From assembly GCA_965213595.1 (NCBI GenBank), contig CBDBZO010000006.1, positions 124,001-188,000 of the forward strand: a stretch of 64,000 nucleotides of DNA, read 5' to 3'. Each line of letters starts with the position of its first letter. Position 1 is the stretch's first letter. Under the pieces are notes generated by a model that saw nothing but the letters and a program-made list of their open reading frames with translations, made no database searches and had not been told where the DNA came from. The position numbers and the translations under genes are program-made. The stretch comes from JBCCFC01 sp965213595 (lineage in GTDB: Bacteria; Chloroflexota; Anaerolineae; Caldilineales; Caldilineaceae). Below, piece by piece: positions 18,161 to 27,155 of the stretch.

Positions 18161-18833
18161 GATTGATTACTATTCTAAACTTTACGGCATTGCATGGAAG
18201 GCTAAAGTACATCAAGCCCAAGGGCGGTTACCTAACTGATACCGCCCCTCTTGCCAAGGTTGACCTGGAAGAAAACTTCGTGCTTCTGCCCGTAAAAGTC
18301 TAGAGCAGCAGCGCACCTGCGTCATTGACAAAATCGTCAACGACTAGCGAAATGTATAGTGGCAAGGCGGTGTCTACCTGAGGGGCTGTAAGGAATGCTA
18401 AGCGCTGACCAAGCGAAGGCTTGCAGGCCATCCCCTCGACCGAGCCCTTCTTTTAGGTGGCTACCATTGAGCGGGGGAAGGTGTCTCTATCAGAGGAAAA
18501 TCAGACAAGGGAGAGTCCTGAAAGCTTTTAGTAACAAGACCCAGTCGCAATGTGCAAGTGCGCTGGCTCAAGCGCACTACAAATAAATAGCGCTTGCTTT
18601 CCAGAGCCAAGCGGACGCAAAAAGTTCACAATTGGATCATACGCATATGTGCTGTTTTTTATTGCCTATAACGCGTATCCAGTTTCTACCATTTGCCAGA
18701 TGTGATTCTCCCCGGTTCGATGTACGATGGTGACACAACTCAAAAGCGCATCGCTGCCTGTGAATCCCGTTGCATGAAGCGGGCAAGGCTTTCGGATGGG
18801 TGGAGAGATTGTTCTAGTAAAGAGAGGTAATTT
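18161..18833. other. Non-coding stretch with one hairpin
   Basis: I see no convincing gene. A perfect 7-bp stem GGGCGGT/ACCGCCC with a 12-base loop lies at about 18222-18247. The rest shows no recognisable motif. Confidence 0.4.
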
Positions 18834-19064
18834 ATGTTTTTAACGTTGACTGTAGCCGCTGTGCTAACCGTGCCGTCTGTTCTGTTGATGACGGTCTTGG
18901 TCCAAGGCGCGCACTTCGACCAGCTTGTGGAAGAGGAAGCATATCGCCAGCCCAGAACGTCGGGTGTCGCTTCGCCATCACCCCGCCGCCCAGCCTATTC
19001 CTCCCGGCGTCAGGCGCCTTCGCGCCGCAGTGCTCCCTTGGAACAGGCTTACGGCAGCAGCTAG
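18834..19064 (+). CDS. Small hypothetical protein with N-terminal hydrophobic segment
   Basis: A 76-residue open frame with AGAGAGGT at a good distance before the ATG. Residues 3-24 are hydrophobic and could be a signal anchor; the rest is Arg/Ser/Pro-rich and of low complexity. No family was recognised, and the low complexity makes it uncertain. Confidence 0.35.
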   Translation: MFLTLTVAAVLTVPSVLLMTVLVQGAHFDQLVEEEAYRQPRTSGVASPSPRRPAYSSRRQAPSRRSAPLEQAYGSS

Positions 19065-19528
19065 CGCCAAACACCCCGCTTATGGAGAGGGAGATAGATC
19101 TACAAAGGTCGTGGAGGCGTTGACTGTCCATGACCTTTGCCGTCACCTCTTAGTGCCCAAACCAGTTTCAGCCGCTGCAACACGAGACGGCAGACTAAAT
19201 GCTGTGAGGTTTACGGCAATTTCATGATGGTTTTGGAGGCTACCTAGCATGTGCTGTTGTTGGAGTGAGAGCCGTATGATGAGATACGGCTTTGGCTGCG
19301 ACAGTCACTCGAAACCTGTGACTTGAGGCTAATATCGTCACAATTTGTATCCACGGAGATTCGTTTATAGCTATTTGTAGCTCAAAATCACCCATTGCCT
19401 CTGCGACACCGGTGGCTTCAAGTTCAAGGTTGTATGGGTACGGCCTACTTGCTCTGGGGAGGATGGATGAGTCGCGTTAGTGGTTGCTGCGCCGAACGAT
19501 TTTCGGCAGATATAAAGGAGGAGAAAGA
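19065..19528. other. Intergenic stretch with GAGCCGTAT hairpin
   Basis: It holds a perfect 8-bp hairpin AGCCGTAT/ATACGGCT at 19270-19291. This resembles the lower stem of a group II intron domain V but lacks the remaining domain and any reverse transcriptase. A Shine-Dalgarno for the next gene (AAGGAGG) lies at 19515-19521. Confidence 0.4.
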
Positions 19529-20965
19529 ATGTTTGTAGAGATTTACAAGAAACACGTTGCTGTTCTCACCGCTTTTGGATTGGCGTTCAGCTTAATATGG
19601 CTGACTCATGCCCTCGCGCTGGCCGTTCCCCCACCGGACCCCTTTGCGGATGCCGTCGACGCCGAGTCCACGGGGCTAACGGTGGTAAACGCCAACAACG
19701 CCGTGGGGGCGCCTGACGAAGAGTTCGCCACGGTGGCCGGGGTTCCGGCAAACGACCTTGTGTTGGACATGGGGGAAGGGGAAGAAGGAAGCGGCGACCT
19801 CACCGTCTACTATCAACTCGCTTCTGTCGGCATCTCGACCACGATTGAGTTTCTGAATGCAGACCGAGCCGTTATCGAAACGCAAGAGGCGGATCTGGCT
19901 ACGGCAGAGATGGGCGCGTTTACTGTAGTCGTGCCCTTTGGGTCGCCCTCGACGCCCTACCGCTACGTACGCTTTGTCTCTAACGCCACCACGTACGAGA
20001 TTGATGCTGTCGAAGCGGCAACCTTCCGACCAGATGAAGATGGGGACGGCGTGCTGACCGTCGACGAAGATGTAGATGACGATGGAGACATCACAAACGA
20101 CGACACCGATGGCGACGGCGTGCCCGACTATCTCGACCCGGATGATGATGGAGACGGCGTGCCCACGGCTGAGGAGGACACTAACAATGATGGTGACCCG
20201 GCCAACGATGACACCGATGGCGACGGCGTGCCCGACTATCTCGACCCGGACGATGATGGGGACGGCGTGCCCACCACTGAGGAGGACACTAACAACGATG
20301 GCGATCCGACCAACGATGACGCCGATGGCGACGGCGTGCCCGACTATCTCGACCCGGACGATGATGGGGACGGCGTGCCCACCACTGAGGAGGACACCAA
20401 CAACGATGGCGATCCGGCCAACGATGACGCCGATGGGGATGGCGTGCCCGACTATCTCGACCCGGACGATGATGGAGACGGCGTGCCCACGGCTGAGGAG
20501 GACACCAACAATGATGGTGACCCGGCCAACGACGACGCCGATGGGGACGGCACACCGGACTATCTCGACCCCGATGATGATGGAGATGGCGTGCCTACAA
20601 TCGACGAGGACACCAACAATGATGGTGACCCGGCCAACGACGACGCCGATGGGGACGGCACACCGGACTATCTCGACCCCGATGATGATGGAGATGGCGT
20701 GCCTACAATCGACGAGGACACCAACAACGATGGTGACCCGACCAACGACGACGCCGATGGGGACGGCACACCGGACTATCTCGACCCGGACGATGATGGG
20801 GACGGCGTGCCCACCACTGAGGAGGACACTAACAATGATGGTGACCCGGCCAACGACGACGCCGATGGGGACGGCACACCGGACTACCTCGACCCGGATG
20901 ATGATGGGGAATCATCCACAGCTGTATACGTTCCGCTAATTTTCAGCCAGTCTACGTCTCAGTAG
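19529..20965 (+). CDS. Exported calcium-binding protein with thrombospondin-type-3-like repeats and YVPLI tail
   Basis: The start chosen is the ATG at 19529, preceded by AAGGAGG; the product is 478 residues. A signal peptide (hydrophobic to about residue 28, ending ALA) leads to a domain of about 140 residues that resembles a carbohydrate-binding or discoidin-like beta sandwich. Eight copies of DYLDPDDDG follow at 36-residue spacing, each unit also holding DGDGVP, EEDTNNDGDP and NDD, the calcium-ligand pattern of thrombospondin type 3 repeats. The protein ends in AVYVPLIFSQSTSQ, a tail shared with other exported proteins here. Probably an extracellular or surface structural or adhesive protein that stiffens with calcium. 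Confidence 0.85.
   Translation: MFVEIYKKHVAVLTAFGLAFSLIWLTHALALAVPPPDPFADAVDAESTGLTVVNANNAVGAPDEEFATVAGVPANDLVLDMGEGEEGSGDLTVYYQLASVGISTTIEFLNADRAVIETQEADLATAEMGAFTVVVPFGSPSTPYRYVRFVSNATTYEIDAVEAATFRPDEDGDGVLTVDEDVDDDGDITNDDTDGDGVPDYLDPDDDGDGVPTAEEDTNNDGDPANDDTDGDGVPDYLDPDDDGDGVPTTEEDTNNDGDPTNDDADGDGVPDYLDPDDDGDGVPTTEEDTNNDGDPANDDADGDGVPDYLDPDDDGDGVPTAEEDTNNDGDPANDDADGDGTPDYLDPDDDGDGVPTIDEDTNNDGDPANDDADGDGTPDYLDPDDDGDGVPTIDEDTNNDGDPTNDDADGDGTPDYLDPDDDGDGVPTTEEDTNNDGDPANDDADGDGTPDYLDPDDDGESSTAVYVPLIFSQSTSQ
20100..20912 (+). repeat. Tandem coding repeat, 108-bp unit
   Basis: Seven full 108-bp periods plus a part copy are present; for example GACTATCTCGACCC recurs at 108-bp steps. Neighbouring copies differ by few bases (GCC/ACC, GTG/ACA swaps), which suggests recent expansion or gene conversion and makes copy number prone to change or misassembly. 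Confidence 0.9.
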
Positions 20966-20984
20966 TAATTCATACTGCCGTGGG

Positions 20985-21020
20985 AAAGGGATAGTGATTG
21001 GTTGGTCACTGTCCCTTTTT
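20985..21020 (+). terminator. Rho-independent terminator after the calcium-binding exoprotein
   Basis: The stem AAAGGGATAGTGA pairs with TCACTGTCCCTTT across an 8-base loop and runs into five Ts, 20 bp after the stop codon. Confidence 0.85.
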
Positions 21021-21589
21021 CGCAATCGATCCGTCGGGCTGTATTGATTCTGCGAGTTGCTTGCTCACCCTATCGAGAAAATTGTAGGTAAGCACTCATC
21101 GCATCGAACGGCGTACCAACAAGGCTCCTCATTTGAACACAGCGTCGTTTCACCTGAACAGTAAGGCAAGTCAGTAGTCGAGTAACCTCTGTCTCCCCTA
21201 CTTATCGGCAACGAATCACCAAATGATTCGATTGCTCAAGCCAACTGCAGGTTGGGGCGCGACAGCCTCAAGTTGGACAAGCGAGCACCAGTGCTATCTG
21301 AGGCCCAAGCATTGAAGCCATTGTTGAACCTGTTAGCTGCCGATAACCCTATGCTTTTCAGGACGCGTCGTGTAGTTGTCAGCACGGCATGTCCCGCTTG
21401 ATAGGCCTCATTCATGTTCCTCGTTTACCCCTTCATCGCCTTGTTCCGCGGGCGTATAGCCAAGCTAACCCTTTCTTGCTCTTTGACACCCAACTGACAA
21501 TCACATCGTTCGACCTTGCAAAAGGGATGAAGCACAACGCTCGTCCCGCTTAACAGTGATCTCATGTTGCCTACAGAAGAAATGAAGAC
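21021..21589. other. Intergenic stretch upstream of decayed module
   Basis: No gene is evident. About 21470-21500 (CTCTTTGACACCC and nearby) resembles the region upstream of the intact copy of the same module near 32010-32045, so the duplication seems to begin here. Confidence 0.45.
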
Positions 21590-22012
21590 ATGTCCACAAG
21601 CTATCGCGGAGCTGCTTGACGAATCACGCCGAGGCGTATTCGATGTCGGTCAAGCCGCGAATATTGTCAAAGTCTTCGAGAATGAGCACGACGGTGGCCA
21701 GGACGTCCTCTAGCCCACTAAAGTAGCCGCTGGTGCGTCGAGTCAGCAGCACTTTTGATCGGTTGAGATTATGCTCTTGTTGGGTGTAGAACCCAATTTG
21801 GCAGCTATCTCGACATCGGCATCAGCTGGGGTTTCCATGCCAACATCCAGTTCTACTACACCGTCTATCCAGACCACTTGGACATGTACGGCGCAAAGGT
21901 CTGGGATGAAGCAAAGTAGAAGACTGTCTCGCTAGACAACCCCAACCTGTGGCCGAAGGTTGGTAGCATCACCTTTCACGAGGCGCATCTCTGGGACACC
22001 AAACCGGCTCCA
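21590..22012 (+). pseudogene. Decayed copy of the 32132-32569 gene with an internal inversion
   Basis: The start (ATGTCCACAAGC) and the 3' half from about 21807 (CTCGACATCGGCATCAGCTGG) match the intact paralogue in direct orientation. The segment between (21610-21806, about 200 bp) matches codons of the same gene only when reverse-complemented. The inversion is bounded by AGCTGC (21610-21615) and GCAGCT (21801-21806). A stop (TAG, near 21917) also interrupts the 3' half. The sequence is therefore a pseudogene, at least in this orientation. Confidence 0.8.
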
Positions 22013-22053
22013 GCCAATGCCCGAATGATGAACGCTCCAAGGAGAAAAACCCT

Positions 22054-22410
22054 ATGAACGTCATTTTTGAAGTCAATGGCGCAGACGTTGACACCATTGA
22101 CTACTTTGAAGTAACGCTGCCGCAACTGGTAGCCACTGCTCAGCATCACGCCAAGGTAATGAAGTGCCCCATCAATGATGTAGCCATTCGCTTTGAGGAA
22201 GCGGCCCCCACCGAAGCAGGTATTAAGCTTGTGTTTGAGGTCGAGGGAGCGCAAGCTAACTGGATGGATTACCAAACGGTGACATTGTATAGAGTCCGAC
22301 ATAAAGCCAACTGCCTTAACGGAGAACAAAAAATCTGGCTCAACGCGGTGACGCTCCACTTCATTCCCGAAGATGGAATGGAGGTGACATTGGAAGGAGA
22401 GTTGCCATGA
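22054..22410 (+). CDS. Hypothetical protein, second gene of duplicated module (copy 1)
   Basis: A 118-residue protein of unknown function, clearly homologous along its length to 32593-32952 (shared EVNG.DVDTIDYFE.TLPQLVAT pattern, LFE[VI][NE]G in the middle, FIPEDGME or FVPEDEME near the end). It appears to contain two similar halves, each beginning with a strand of the type V-F-E-V-x-G. A purine-rich Shine-Dalgarno (AAGGAG) precedes the ATG. No transmembrane segment or catalytic motif is seen. It stays open although both flanking genes of this copy are broken. Confidence 0.7.
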   Translation: MNVIFEVNGADVDTIDYFEVTLPQLVATAQHHAKVMKCPINDVAIRFEEAAPTEAGIKLVFEVEGAQANWMDYQTVTLYRVRHKANCLNGEQKIWLNAVTLHFIPEDGMEVTLEGELP

Positions 22411-22724
22411 AATATGTCTTTGAAGCCGACGGCTCAGACCTGGCCGTGCTCGATGGGCCTCTGGTCACCCTGCACGAAGTGGTCGCTACGGCCCGTAGAA
22501 TCGCCGAGGGCAAACATTTGTCGCTGCGTGAGGCTCCTCCATCCGCCTAGTCGAACTCGAAGGCGATGACGAGCCACTGACAGCCATTAGCTGGTCAGCA
22601 TCAACCGTGCCGCAGTCCGATACCGAACAGCTGCTCGCATGGAAATGGGTGGGCGGTGGCCAAGCCGAAGATGAGTGTATGGTTGAGCTGGATGGCACCT
22701 TCCTCCACGGATATCCGTCCTAGG
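22407..22724 (+). pseudogene. Decayed third gene of duplicated module (copy 1)
   Basis: The ATG overlaps the previous stop (ATGA), as in the intact copy. The first 40 codons match 32949-33290 (YVFEADGSDLAVLDGPLVTL), then a frameshift near 22528-22540 diverts the frame to a stop; the remaining homology continues in another frame to a TAG near 22722. A worn version of the intact module's terminator lies at about 22775-22812. Confidence 0.8.
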
Positions 22725-23251
22725 CGTTGGCGATGGGGTGATCTAATCAGAGACAAAGAGAGAGAAGAAAGGGGTCGGGAGCAGTGCACGTCACTGTTTC
22801 TATTTTTCGTGGAACGCTGTGCCCAACGAATAAAGTGAATTCAGCTTTTTGAACTTTCGTGTCGTTTTACAGTACAACACTTCATAAACAATTACTGCCA
22901 AAAAGTTGTCCGAAAAGGAAACTGAAGGAATCCAATACCAACGAACTGCAAATTCGTTAACGGTTAGTAACCAATTGGCGAAGGGTAACGCTATCGTAAA
23001 CGTGAGAATTGAGAACGGCAACTCCCTTCCTCATTACACCGGCGGGTCAAATGACTTAGGGGGTCACAACAATTCGCCGTGGTGGTGACCGTGTCCATGG
23101 CATAGGATGCAACCGAGGAGTTAGACAGCGTGAACCGGAGAGGGATGCGCGTCCAAACGCCAAGCGCAGCTACTCACTGAGGGGGCACCAACGCACACAT
23201 TGTCAGAGGGGGGCGGGCTATGTAAAACATAAGCTAACCAGCCTCCTTCAT
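22725..23251. other. Intergenic stretch, worn terminator then nothing recognised
   Basis: The 5' part is homologous to the terminator region of the intact module (AGAGACAAAGAG, GGGAGCAGTG). From about 22820 to 23240 I see no gene, repeat or strong promoter. Confidence 0.4.
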
Positions 23252-24001
23252 ATGTCCGTTAACCCTAACACAATAGAAATACGACCCTTGCCCGCAGACG
23301 AGAACCGGTCGGCCACACGCGTCCATCGACCCAAAGCCCGCCCGACGACAAACAGTCCCACGCCAGAAGCAGACTCAACGCCCTCATCATACGCGGCCGA
23401 GCGTCTCTTGCGCAGCGTCTTGGACAATGCCCGCCTCGGCTTGGCCCTGGTCTCGCTGGACGGCGACTGGCTCAATGCCAACCAGCGGGCCCGCGACCTG
23501 CTTGGTTATGACCAAGCAGCGCTGCGGCAGCACAAACTGCAAGGGGTGACCGAGCGAGAAGCGCACAAGGTCAACCGCCAGCGGGCTGCGCGTTCAAGCC
23601 AGGAGCTTACAGCAACCTCTCCCTTGAGACAAAGCCTCCTGAGCCGCAAGGGTCAGCCGGTCTGGGTCACCTTAACCCCCGTCAGACAGCGCGACAGCGC
23701 AGGGCAGCCGCTCTTTCACGTGGCCGTATTCGAGGAGATAGCCGAACCATCCATGCCGGACACAGAGCGTGCCAAGCCGGAGTCCCTGCCCACCGACGAA
23801 GCGGCACAAGCCAAGCAACTTGTGCACGACTTCAACAACGTTATAGCCGGAGCGTCGCTCAACCTCGACGCCGCGCTGAAGAAGCTGCCAGCCGAGAGCG
23901 CGGCGCGGCGAAACATCACGACGGCGGCGGCGATGGTTGAGCGGGCCGCCGCGCTCACCTTTGAGTTATCCACAATTTTACTGGAGAGAGAAGCCAAATG
24001 A
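23252..24001 (+). CDS. PAS-domain sensor with histidine-kinase dimerisation region but no ATPase domain
   Basis: A 249-residue cytoplasmic protein. Residues 1-48 are disordered; a PAS domain follows (about 50-170: LLRSVLDNARLGLALVSLDG ... LLGYDQAALRQ ... FHVAVFEEI). Near residue 190 comes VHDFNNVIAGASLNLD, the DHp H-box type in which H is the phosphorylated histidine, and then the paired helix NITTAAAMVERAA. The protein then stops: N, G1 and G2 boxes of a catalytic domain are absent, so it cannot autophosphorylate alone. It overlaps the next gene (ATGA), so it is co-translated with a response regulator. It may be a phosphotransfer or scaffold protein, or a decayed kinase. Confidence 0.8.
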   Translation: MSVNPNTIEIRPLPADENRSATRVHRPKARPTTNSPTPEADSTPSSYAAERLLRSVLDNARLGLALVSLDGDWLNANQRARDLLGYDQAALRQHKLQGVTEREAHKVNRQRAARSSQELTATSPLRQSLLSRKGQPVWVTLTPVRQRDSAGQPLFHVAVFEEIAEPSMPDTERAKPESLPTDEAAQAKQLVHDFNNVIAGASLNLDAALKKLPAESAARRNITTAAAMVERAAALTFELSTILLEREAK

Positions 24002-24645
24002 AGAAGATTCGCGTGATGCTGGCCGAGGACGAACGGATTGTCGAGCTGGCGCTGCGGCTGCTCATCAATGCCGAGGCCGATATGGAAGTGGTGGCCGTGG
24101 CCGTCAACGGGGTCGACGCCGTTGCGCAGGCGCGTATGGTCTGTCCCGATGTCGTGCTGCTGGATTTGCTGATGCCGCAGAAGGGGGGGCAGGAAGCGTT
24201 GGAAGAGATGCTGCAAGGCGACCCCTCGCTGCGGGTGCTCATCATGACGGGCTACAGCGATGTGGAGCAGGTGGCAACGGCCCTGCAAAGCGGCGCCAAG
24301 GGTTATCTGCTCAAGCACTGTCCGCCGCCAGAGTTGGTGCAGGCCATTCGTTACGTACACCAGGGCGAAATCTTTTTGCACCCCCTGGCCACGCGTCGCC
24401 TGCTCCAACAATTAGACCGGGAGCGAGCGGCCCCCCCCGCCCACACCCTGCTGACCCCCCGCGAATTGGACGTCCTCAGGGCGGTAGCGCAAGGATTGAG
24501 CAACAAGGAGATTGGCGAAGCCCTCGACCTGCATCCCTCGACGGTCAAAGGGTACATCAAACAGATCATGGCCAAGCTGGATGTTGACAACCGGACCCGC
24601 GCCACCCTTTACGCGCTCCAAAATGAGCTTGTGGCACTCAACTAA
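23998..24645 (+). CDS. NarL/FixJ-family response regulator (type A)
   Basis: A 215-residue two-domain regulator: receiver domain (KIRVMLAEDE acidic pair, phospho-acceptor in PDVVLLDLLMP, conserved T in IMTGYS, K in GAKGYLLK) and LuxR-type helix-turn-helix (LTPRELDVLRAVAQGLSNKE, STVKGYIKQIMAKL). DNA binding after phosphorylation is expected. It is most similar within the window to the regulator at 50994-51653. The ATG overlaps the stop of the PAS protein, so the two are likely partners. Confidence 0.94.
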   Translation: MKKIRVMLAEDERIVELALRLLINAEADMEVVAVAVNGVDAVAQARMVCPDVVLLDLLMPQKGGQEALEEMLQGDPSLRVLIMTGYSDVEQVATALQSGAKGYLLKHCPPPELVQAIRYVHQGEIFLHPLATRRLLQQLDRERAAPPAHTLLTPRELDVLRAVAQGLSNKEIGEALDLHPSTVKGYIKQIMAKLDVDNRTRATLYALQNELVALN

Positions 24646-24806
24646 GCCATCCATGAGGCGGCAAGCGAGCGGGCCAGAGGGGGCCAACCACGTCTCTTTT
24701 GGATCCCGCTGTGACAGGAGACGAAGAGACTTTTGGCGCTTTTCCGCCCAGAGCCATCGCCGAGCACAACGAGAATCATTGAACACGAAGGGGAGAAGGA
24801 GGAAAA

Positions 24807-25478
24807 ATGAAACGGATTCGCGTCTTAATCGCCGATGACCACGAGGTGGTCCAGGAGGCGCTCAGGCTGCTCATCGAGGACGAAGACGATATGGAAGTGG
24901 TCGCCACCGCCCGCGACGGGGTGGAAGCCGTGCTGCGCGCGCGCGCCACGCAGCCCGACGTCATTCTGATGGACTTAGCCATGCCGCGCAAGGATGGGCT
25001 CGCGGCGCTGGGGGAGATTCGCCAGCAGACCCCGCTGGCGTCCGTGCTCATGGTCTCGGGCTACAGTGAAGAAGCGCAGGTCTCCAGGGCGCTGCGCTTG
25101 GGCGCCAAGGGCTACCTGCCCAAACTGTGTCGGGCCGAAGAGCTGTTTCGAGCCATTCGCTACGTCCATGGGGGAGAGATTTTTTTACACCCCACCGCCA
25201 CCCGCTACTTGGTGAACCAAGTCAAGGGGGGCACGGCGCCCGCCCCGACCCACCAAGCGCTGACGAAGCGGGAGATGGACGTCCTGCAGCTGGTTGCGCA
25301 AGGGCTCAGCAACAATGACGTGGCAGAACAGCTATACGTCAGTTCCCGCACCGTGCGCACGCACATGAGCAATCTGCTCGCCAAGCTCCATCTCTCTAAC
25401 CGCACGCAGGCCACCCTGTATGCGCTGGAGCAGGGCATCGTTGAGCTGGAGCAAGCGACACCCCCCGCCGCGCCCTGA
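24807..25478 (+). CDS. NarL/FixJ-family response regulator (type B)
   Basis: A 223-residue regulator with receiver residues (RIRVLIADDHEVV, PDVILMDLAMP, MVSGYS, GAKGYLPK) and LuxR helix-turn-helix (LTKREMDVLQLVAQGLSNND, TVRTHMSNLLAKLHL). A Shine-Dalgarno GGAGAAGGAGG precedes the ATG. It resembles the regulator at 49882-50553 more than its neighbour, so the A-B pair was duplicated as a unit. Note the GYLPK versus GYLLK difference that separates types A and B. Confidence 0.94.
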   Translation: MKRIRVLIADDHEVVQEALRLLIEDEDDMEVVATARDGVEAVLRARATQPDVILMDLAMPRKDGLAALGEIRQQTPLASVLMVSGYSEEAQVSRALRLGAKGYLPKLCRAEELFRAIRYVHGGEIFLHPTATRYLVNQVKGGTAPAPTHQALTKREMDVLQLVAQGLSNNDVAEQLYVSSRTVRTHMSNLLAKLHLSNRTQATLYALEQGIVELEQATPPAAP

Positions 25479-25495
25479 TGCGCCGCGGCTGACGG

Positions 25496-26047
25496 TCAGG
25501 CGCGGTCCGAGTGGCGCCGCGTCCTCCACCCAAAAAGCCTTCGCTCACCGAGGAACTCAACCACATCCTGCAAATAACTGGGGGCAGAGCGCTGGAGGGC
25601 GCTCGCTGCGGCCAGCAGCGCTCCCTGGATGGAGTCAACCTCTCTGCGCCAGAACTCATCCCAGGCTAAGCCGCCCAGCCCCAGCGCCGTCCAGCCGCGT
25701 CTGCGCGACGCGTAGGCGTGCAAGAAGTGTTCGTGTCGCTCGACCTCCTCCGCCAAGCGGGTACGCCACAGGTCGGCGTGGAAGCGGCTCTCCACGCCGC
25801 GCCCACCGCAGCTCGTGCCGGCCGCTTCCTCCCAGCGCTCAATCTGTTGCTGCGTGAGTTGAGTAAACGCCGTCCACTGCTCGACGTACAGCTGCTGAAG
25901 GAGCCGTCTGTCTCGCCCGGAAAGCAGCTGGATTTCAGCGCGTCGCCGTTCAAACTCTCCGCTTGCCCAGAGGGCAAGGGCGATCTCATGTAGCGACCAA
26001 CTCCCTTGCAGCTTGTAAATTTTCTCATTCAGCAGCAGCTCAGTCAT
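25496..26047 (-). CDS. Hypothetical protein
   Basis: I choose the ATG at 26047 (MTELLLNEKIYKLQ), because AAGGGGAGATGG lies just upstream; a longer frame to 26131 lacks such a site. The 183-residue product is soluble, Glu/Arg/Trp-rich and mostly helical by appearance (ALALWASGEFERRRAEIQLL, VERHEHFLHAYASRRRG). No family was recognised. It converges on the response regulator gene with only 17 bp between. Confidence 0.6.
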   Translation of the reverse strand: MTELLLNEKIYKLQGSWSLHEIALALWASGEFERRRAEIQLLSGRDRRLLQQLYVEQWTAFTQLTQQQIERWEEAAGTSCGGRGVESRFHADLWRTRLAEEVERHEHFLHAYASRRRGWTALGLGGLAWDEFWRREVDSIQGALLAAASALQRSAPSYLQDVVEFLGERRLFGWRTRRHSDRA

Positions 26048-26624
26048 TCCATCTCCCCTTTCTACACAGCCGGACAAGCCTCGCCTGTCAGAAGAGAGGC
26101 GGGGCTTATGCCGACTTATATTGGGGTCCACCCTGCTTGACGAAAGGGGCGGCCGTTTGGATTAGATGGAAACGAGCAGGAATTGTAGAAGTGGATACGC
26201 AAAATGCCACGATAGGTGCAACCTCATCAAACAACGGCTGCGTCTGCGCTTCCATACAGGGGCAATAGAGGGGGAGGAGCGCGCTGACGCCGCGCCGTGC
26301 GCAGCGGCGTCAACTATGTATGCTGCAAAAAGACCGGTGATTTGTAGCGGATGGGGAAGGGGTGTTTACAGCATTTGACTTAGACAAATCCAGCATTTGT
26401 CGGTCGCCTGCTCGGCCAAAGGGCGCTATCGTGTAGCGGCTCCGTTGTTTATGGGGAAACCGAGGGGGTGACCGCTTTGGCAAAGGGCGGCCGCCCCCTC
26501 GCTTTCTACTTGGGTGGGCTGCGGGGCTGGTGCGGCGGGAACGACCAAGGCGCATCCGTAATTTGGACGGACAAAGAGTCGACAAATGACCGAGGGCACG
26601 CCGCTCAGGCGGTGATAAGCTGGC

Positions 26625-26693
26625 GGAGCAGTTCAGCCACTGCTCCTGGAAAGAGCGCTCTGTTGACAAAGACGTTGGCGGGTCGCTCTTTCC
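26625..26693 (+). ncRNA. Candidate structured RNA, copy A (two tandem hairpins)
   Basis: Hairpin 1 is GGAGCAGT-tcagcc-ACTGCTCC (26625-26646). Hairpin 2 has a perfect 10-bp stem GGAAAGAGCG/CGCTCTTTCC (26648-26657 with 26684-26693). The same two-hairpin layout with shared loop TCAGCC occurs at 44986-45051. Both lie a few hundred bases upstream of the same type of exoprotein gene. Direction is assumed from the downstream gene. Confidence 0.5.
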
Positions 26694-26840
26694 CTCAGAC
26701 AGTGCGCGGTGCTCTCTCCGCTGGCACAATCTACACAATTAGTGGTGTCAGGAAGAGAGGATAGATAGGACAACTGTTCGTTGTGAGGGAGGAGCCCCCG
26801 TGATACGCTCTCAGCTACGTCTCGCGGGCATAGGAGACGC

Positions 26841-26890
26841 GGAAAGAGCGTGCTGGGTCGTGGGGGTCCTTGAGCCAAGCACGCTCTTCC
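26841..26890 (+). ncRNA. Candidate structured RNA, copy C (single hairpin)
   Basis: The stem AAGAGCGTGCT pairs with AGCACGCTCTT over a GC-rich 23-base loop. It starts with the same GGAAAGAGC as copies A and B, and GTGATACGCT precedes it at 26800-26809, as in copy B (44971-44980). The common leader supports relation rather than chance. Confidence 0.45.
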
Positions 26891-27155
26891 TTTGCGCGAA
26901 CCAGGACGACGCAGCCTGGTCGTTCCCAGCTGGGTCGCACCTAATTCACTGGTGCTCCCCCTGGCGTCCATTCCAAAGTGTGCCTTCCCGCCCATCCTAC
27001 TGCTGGCGTTGGTTGAAGGCGCATTTGCCGCCCACTTATTAACCGCGCGGACGTGACATCTGCCCAGGTGACCCTCCCCCGTTCCATTCGAGTAAACCCT
27101 CGTCTCATCGCTAAAACTCTATCCTCCCAAGTAGTCAAGCAGAAAGGTAATCTCC

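Larger units (their letters stand above)
26048..27155. other. Long non-coding stretch with structured elements
   Basis: About 1.1 kb without a convincing gene; short frames here show no Shine-Dalgarno or family features. It holds the hairpin groups annotated at 26625-26693 and 26841-26890. Confidence 0.5.

Noticed and set aside
19262..19295. Resemblance to group II intron domain V (GAGCCGTAT hairpin)
   Set aside because: Only the lower stem fits; the tetraloop part, the intron 5' end and a reverse transcriptase are missing.
20100..20912. Possible CRISPR array because of regular spacing
   Set aside because: The 108-bp unit has no separate unique spacers and is a coding repeat in frame with an exported protein.
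20076..20939. Second frame of 287 codons over the calcium-repeat region
   Set aside because: Out-of-frame reading of the 108-bp tandem repeat, open only because the repeat lacks stops in that frame.
26310..26995. Several overlapping short frames on both strands between 26.3 and 27.0 kb
   Set aside because: They lack ribosome sites and overlap conserved hairpins; better explained as non-coding.
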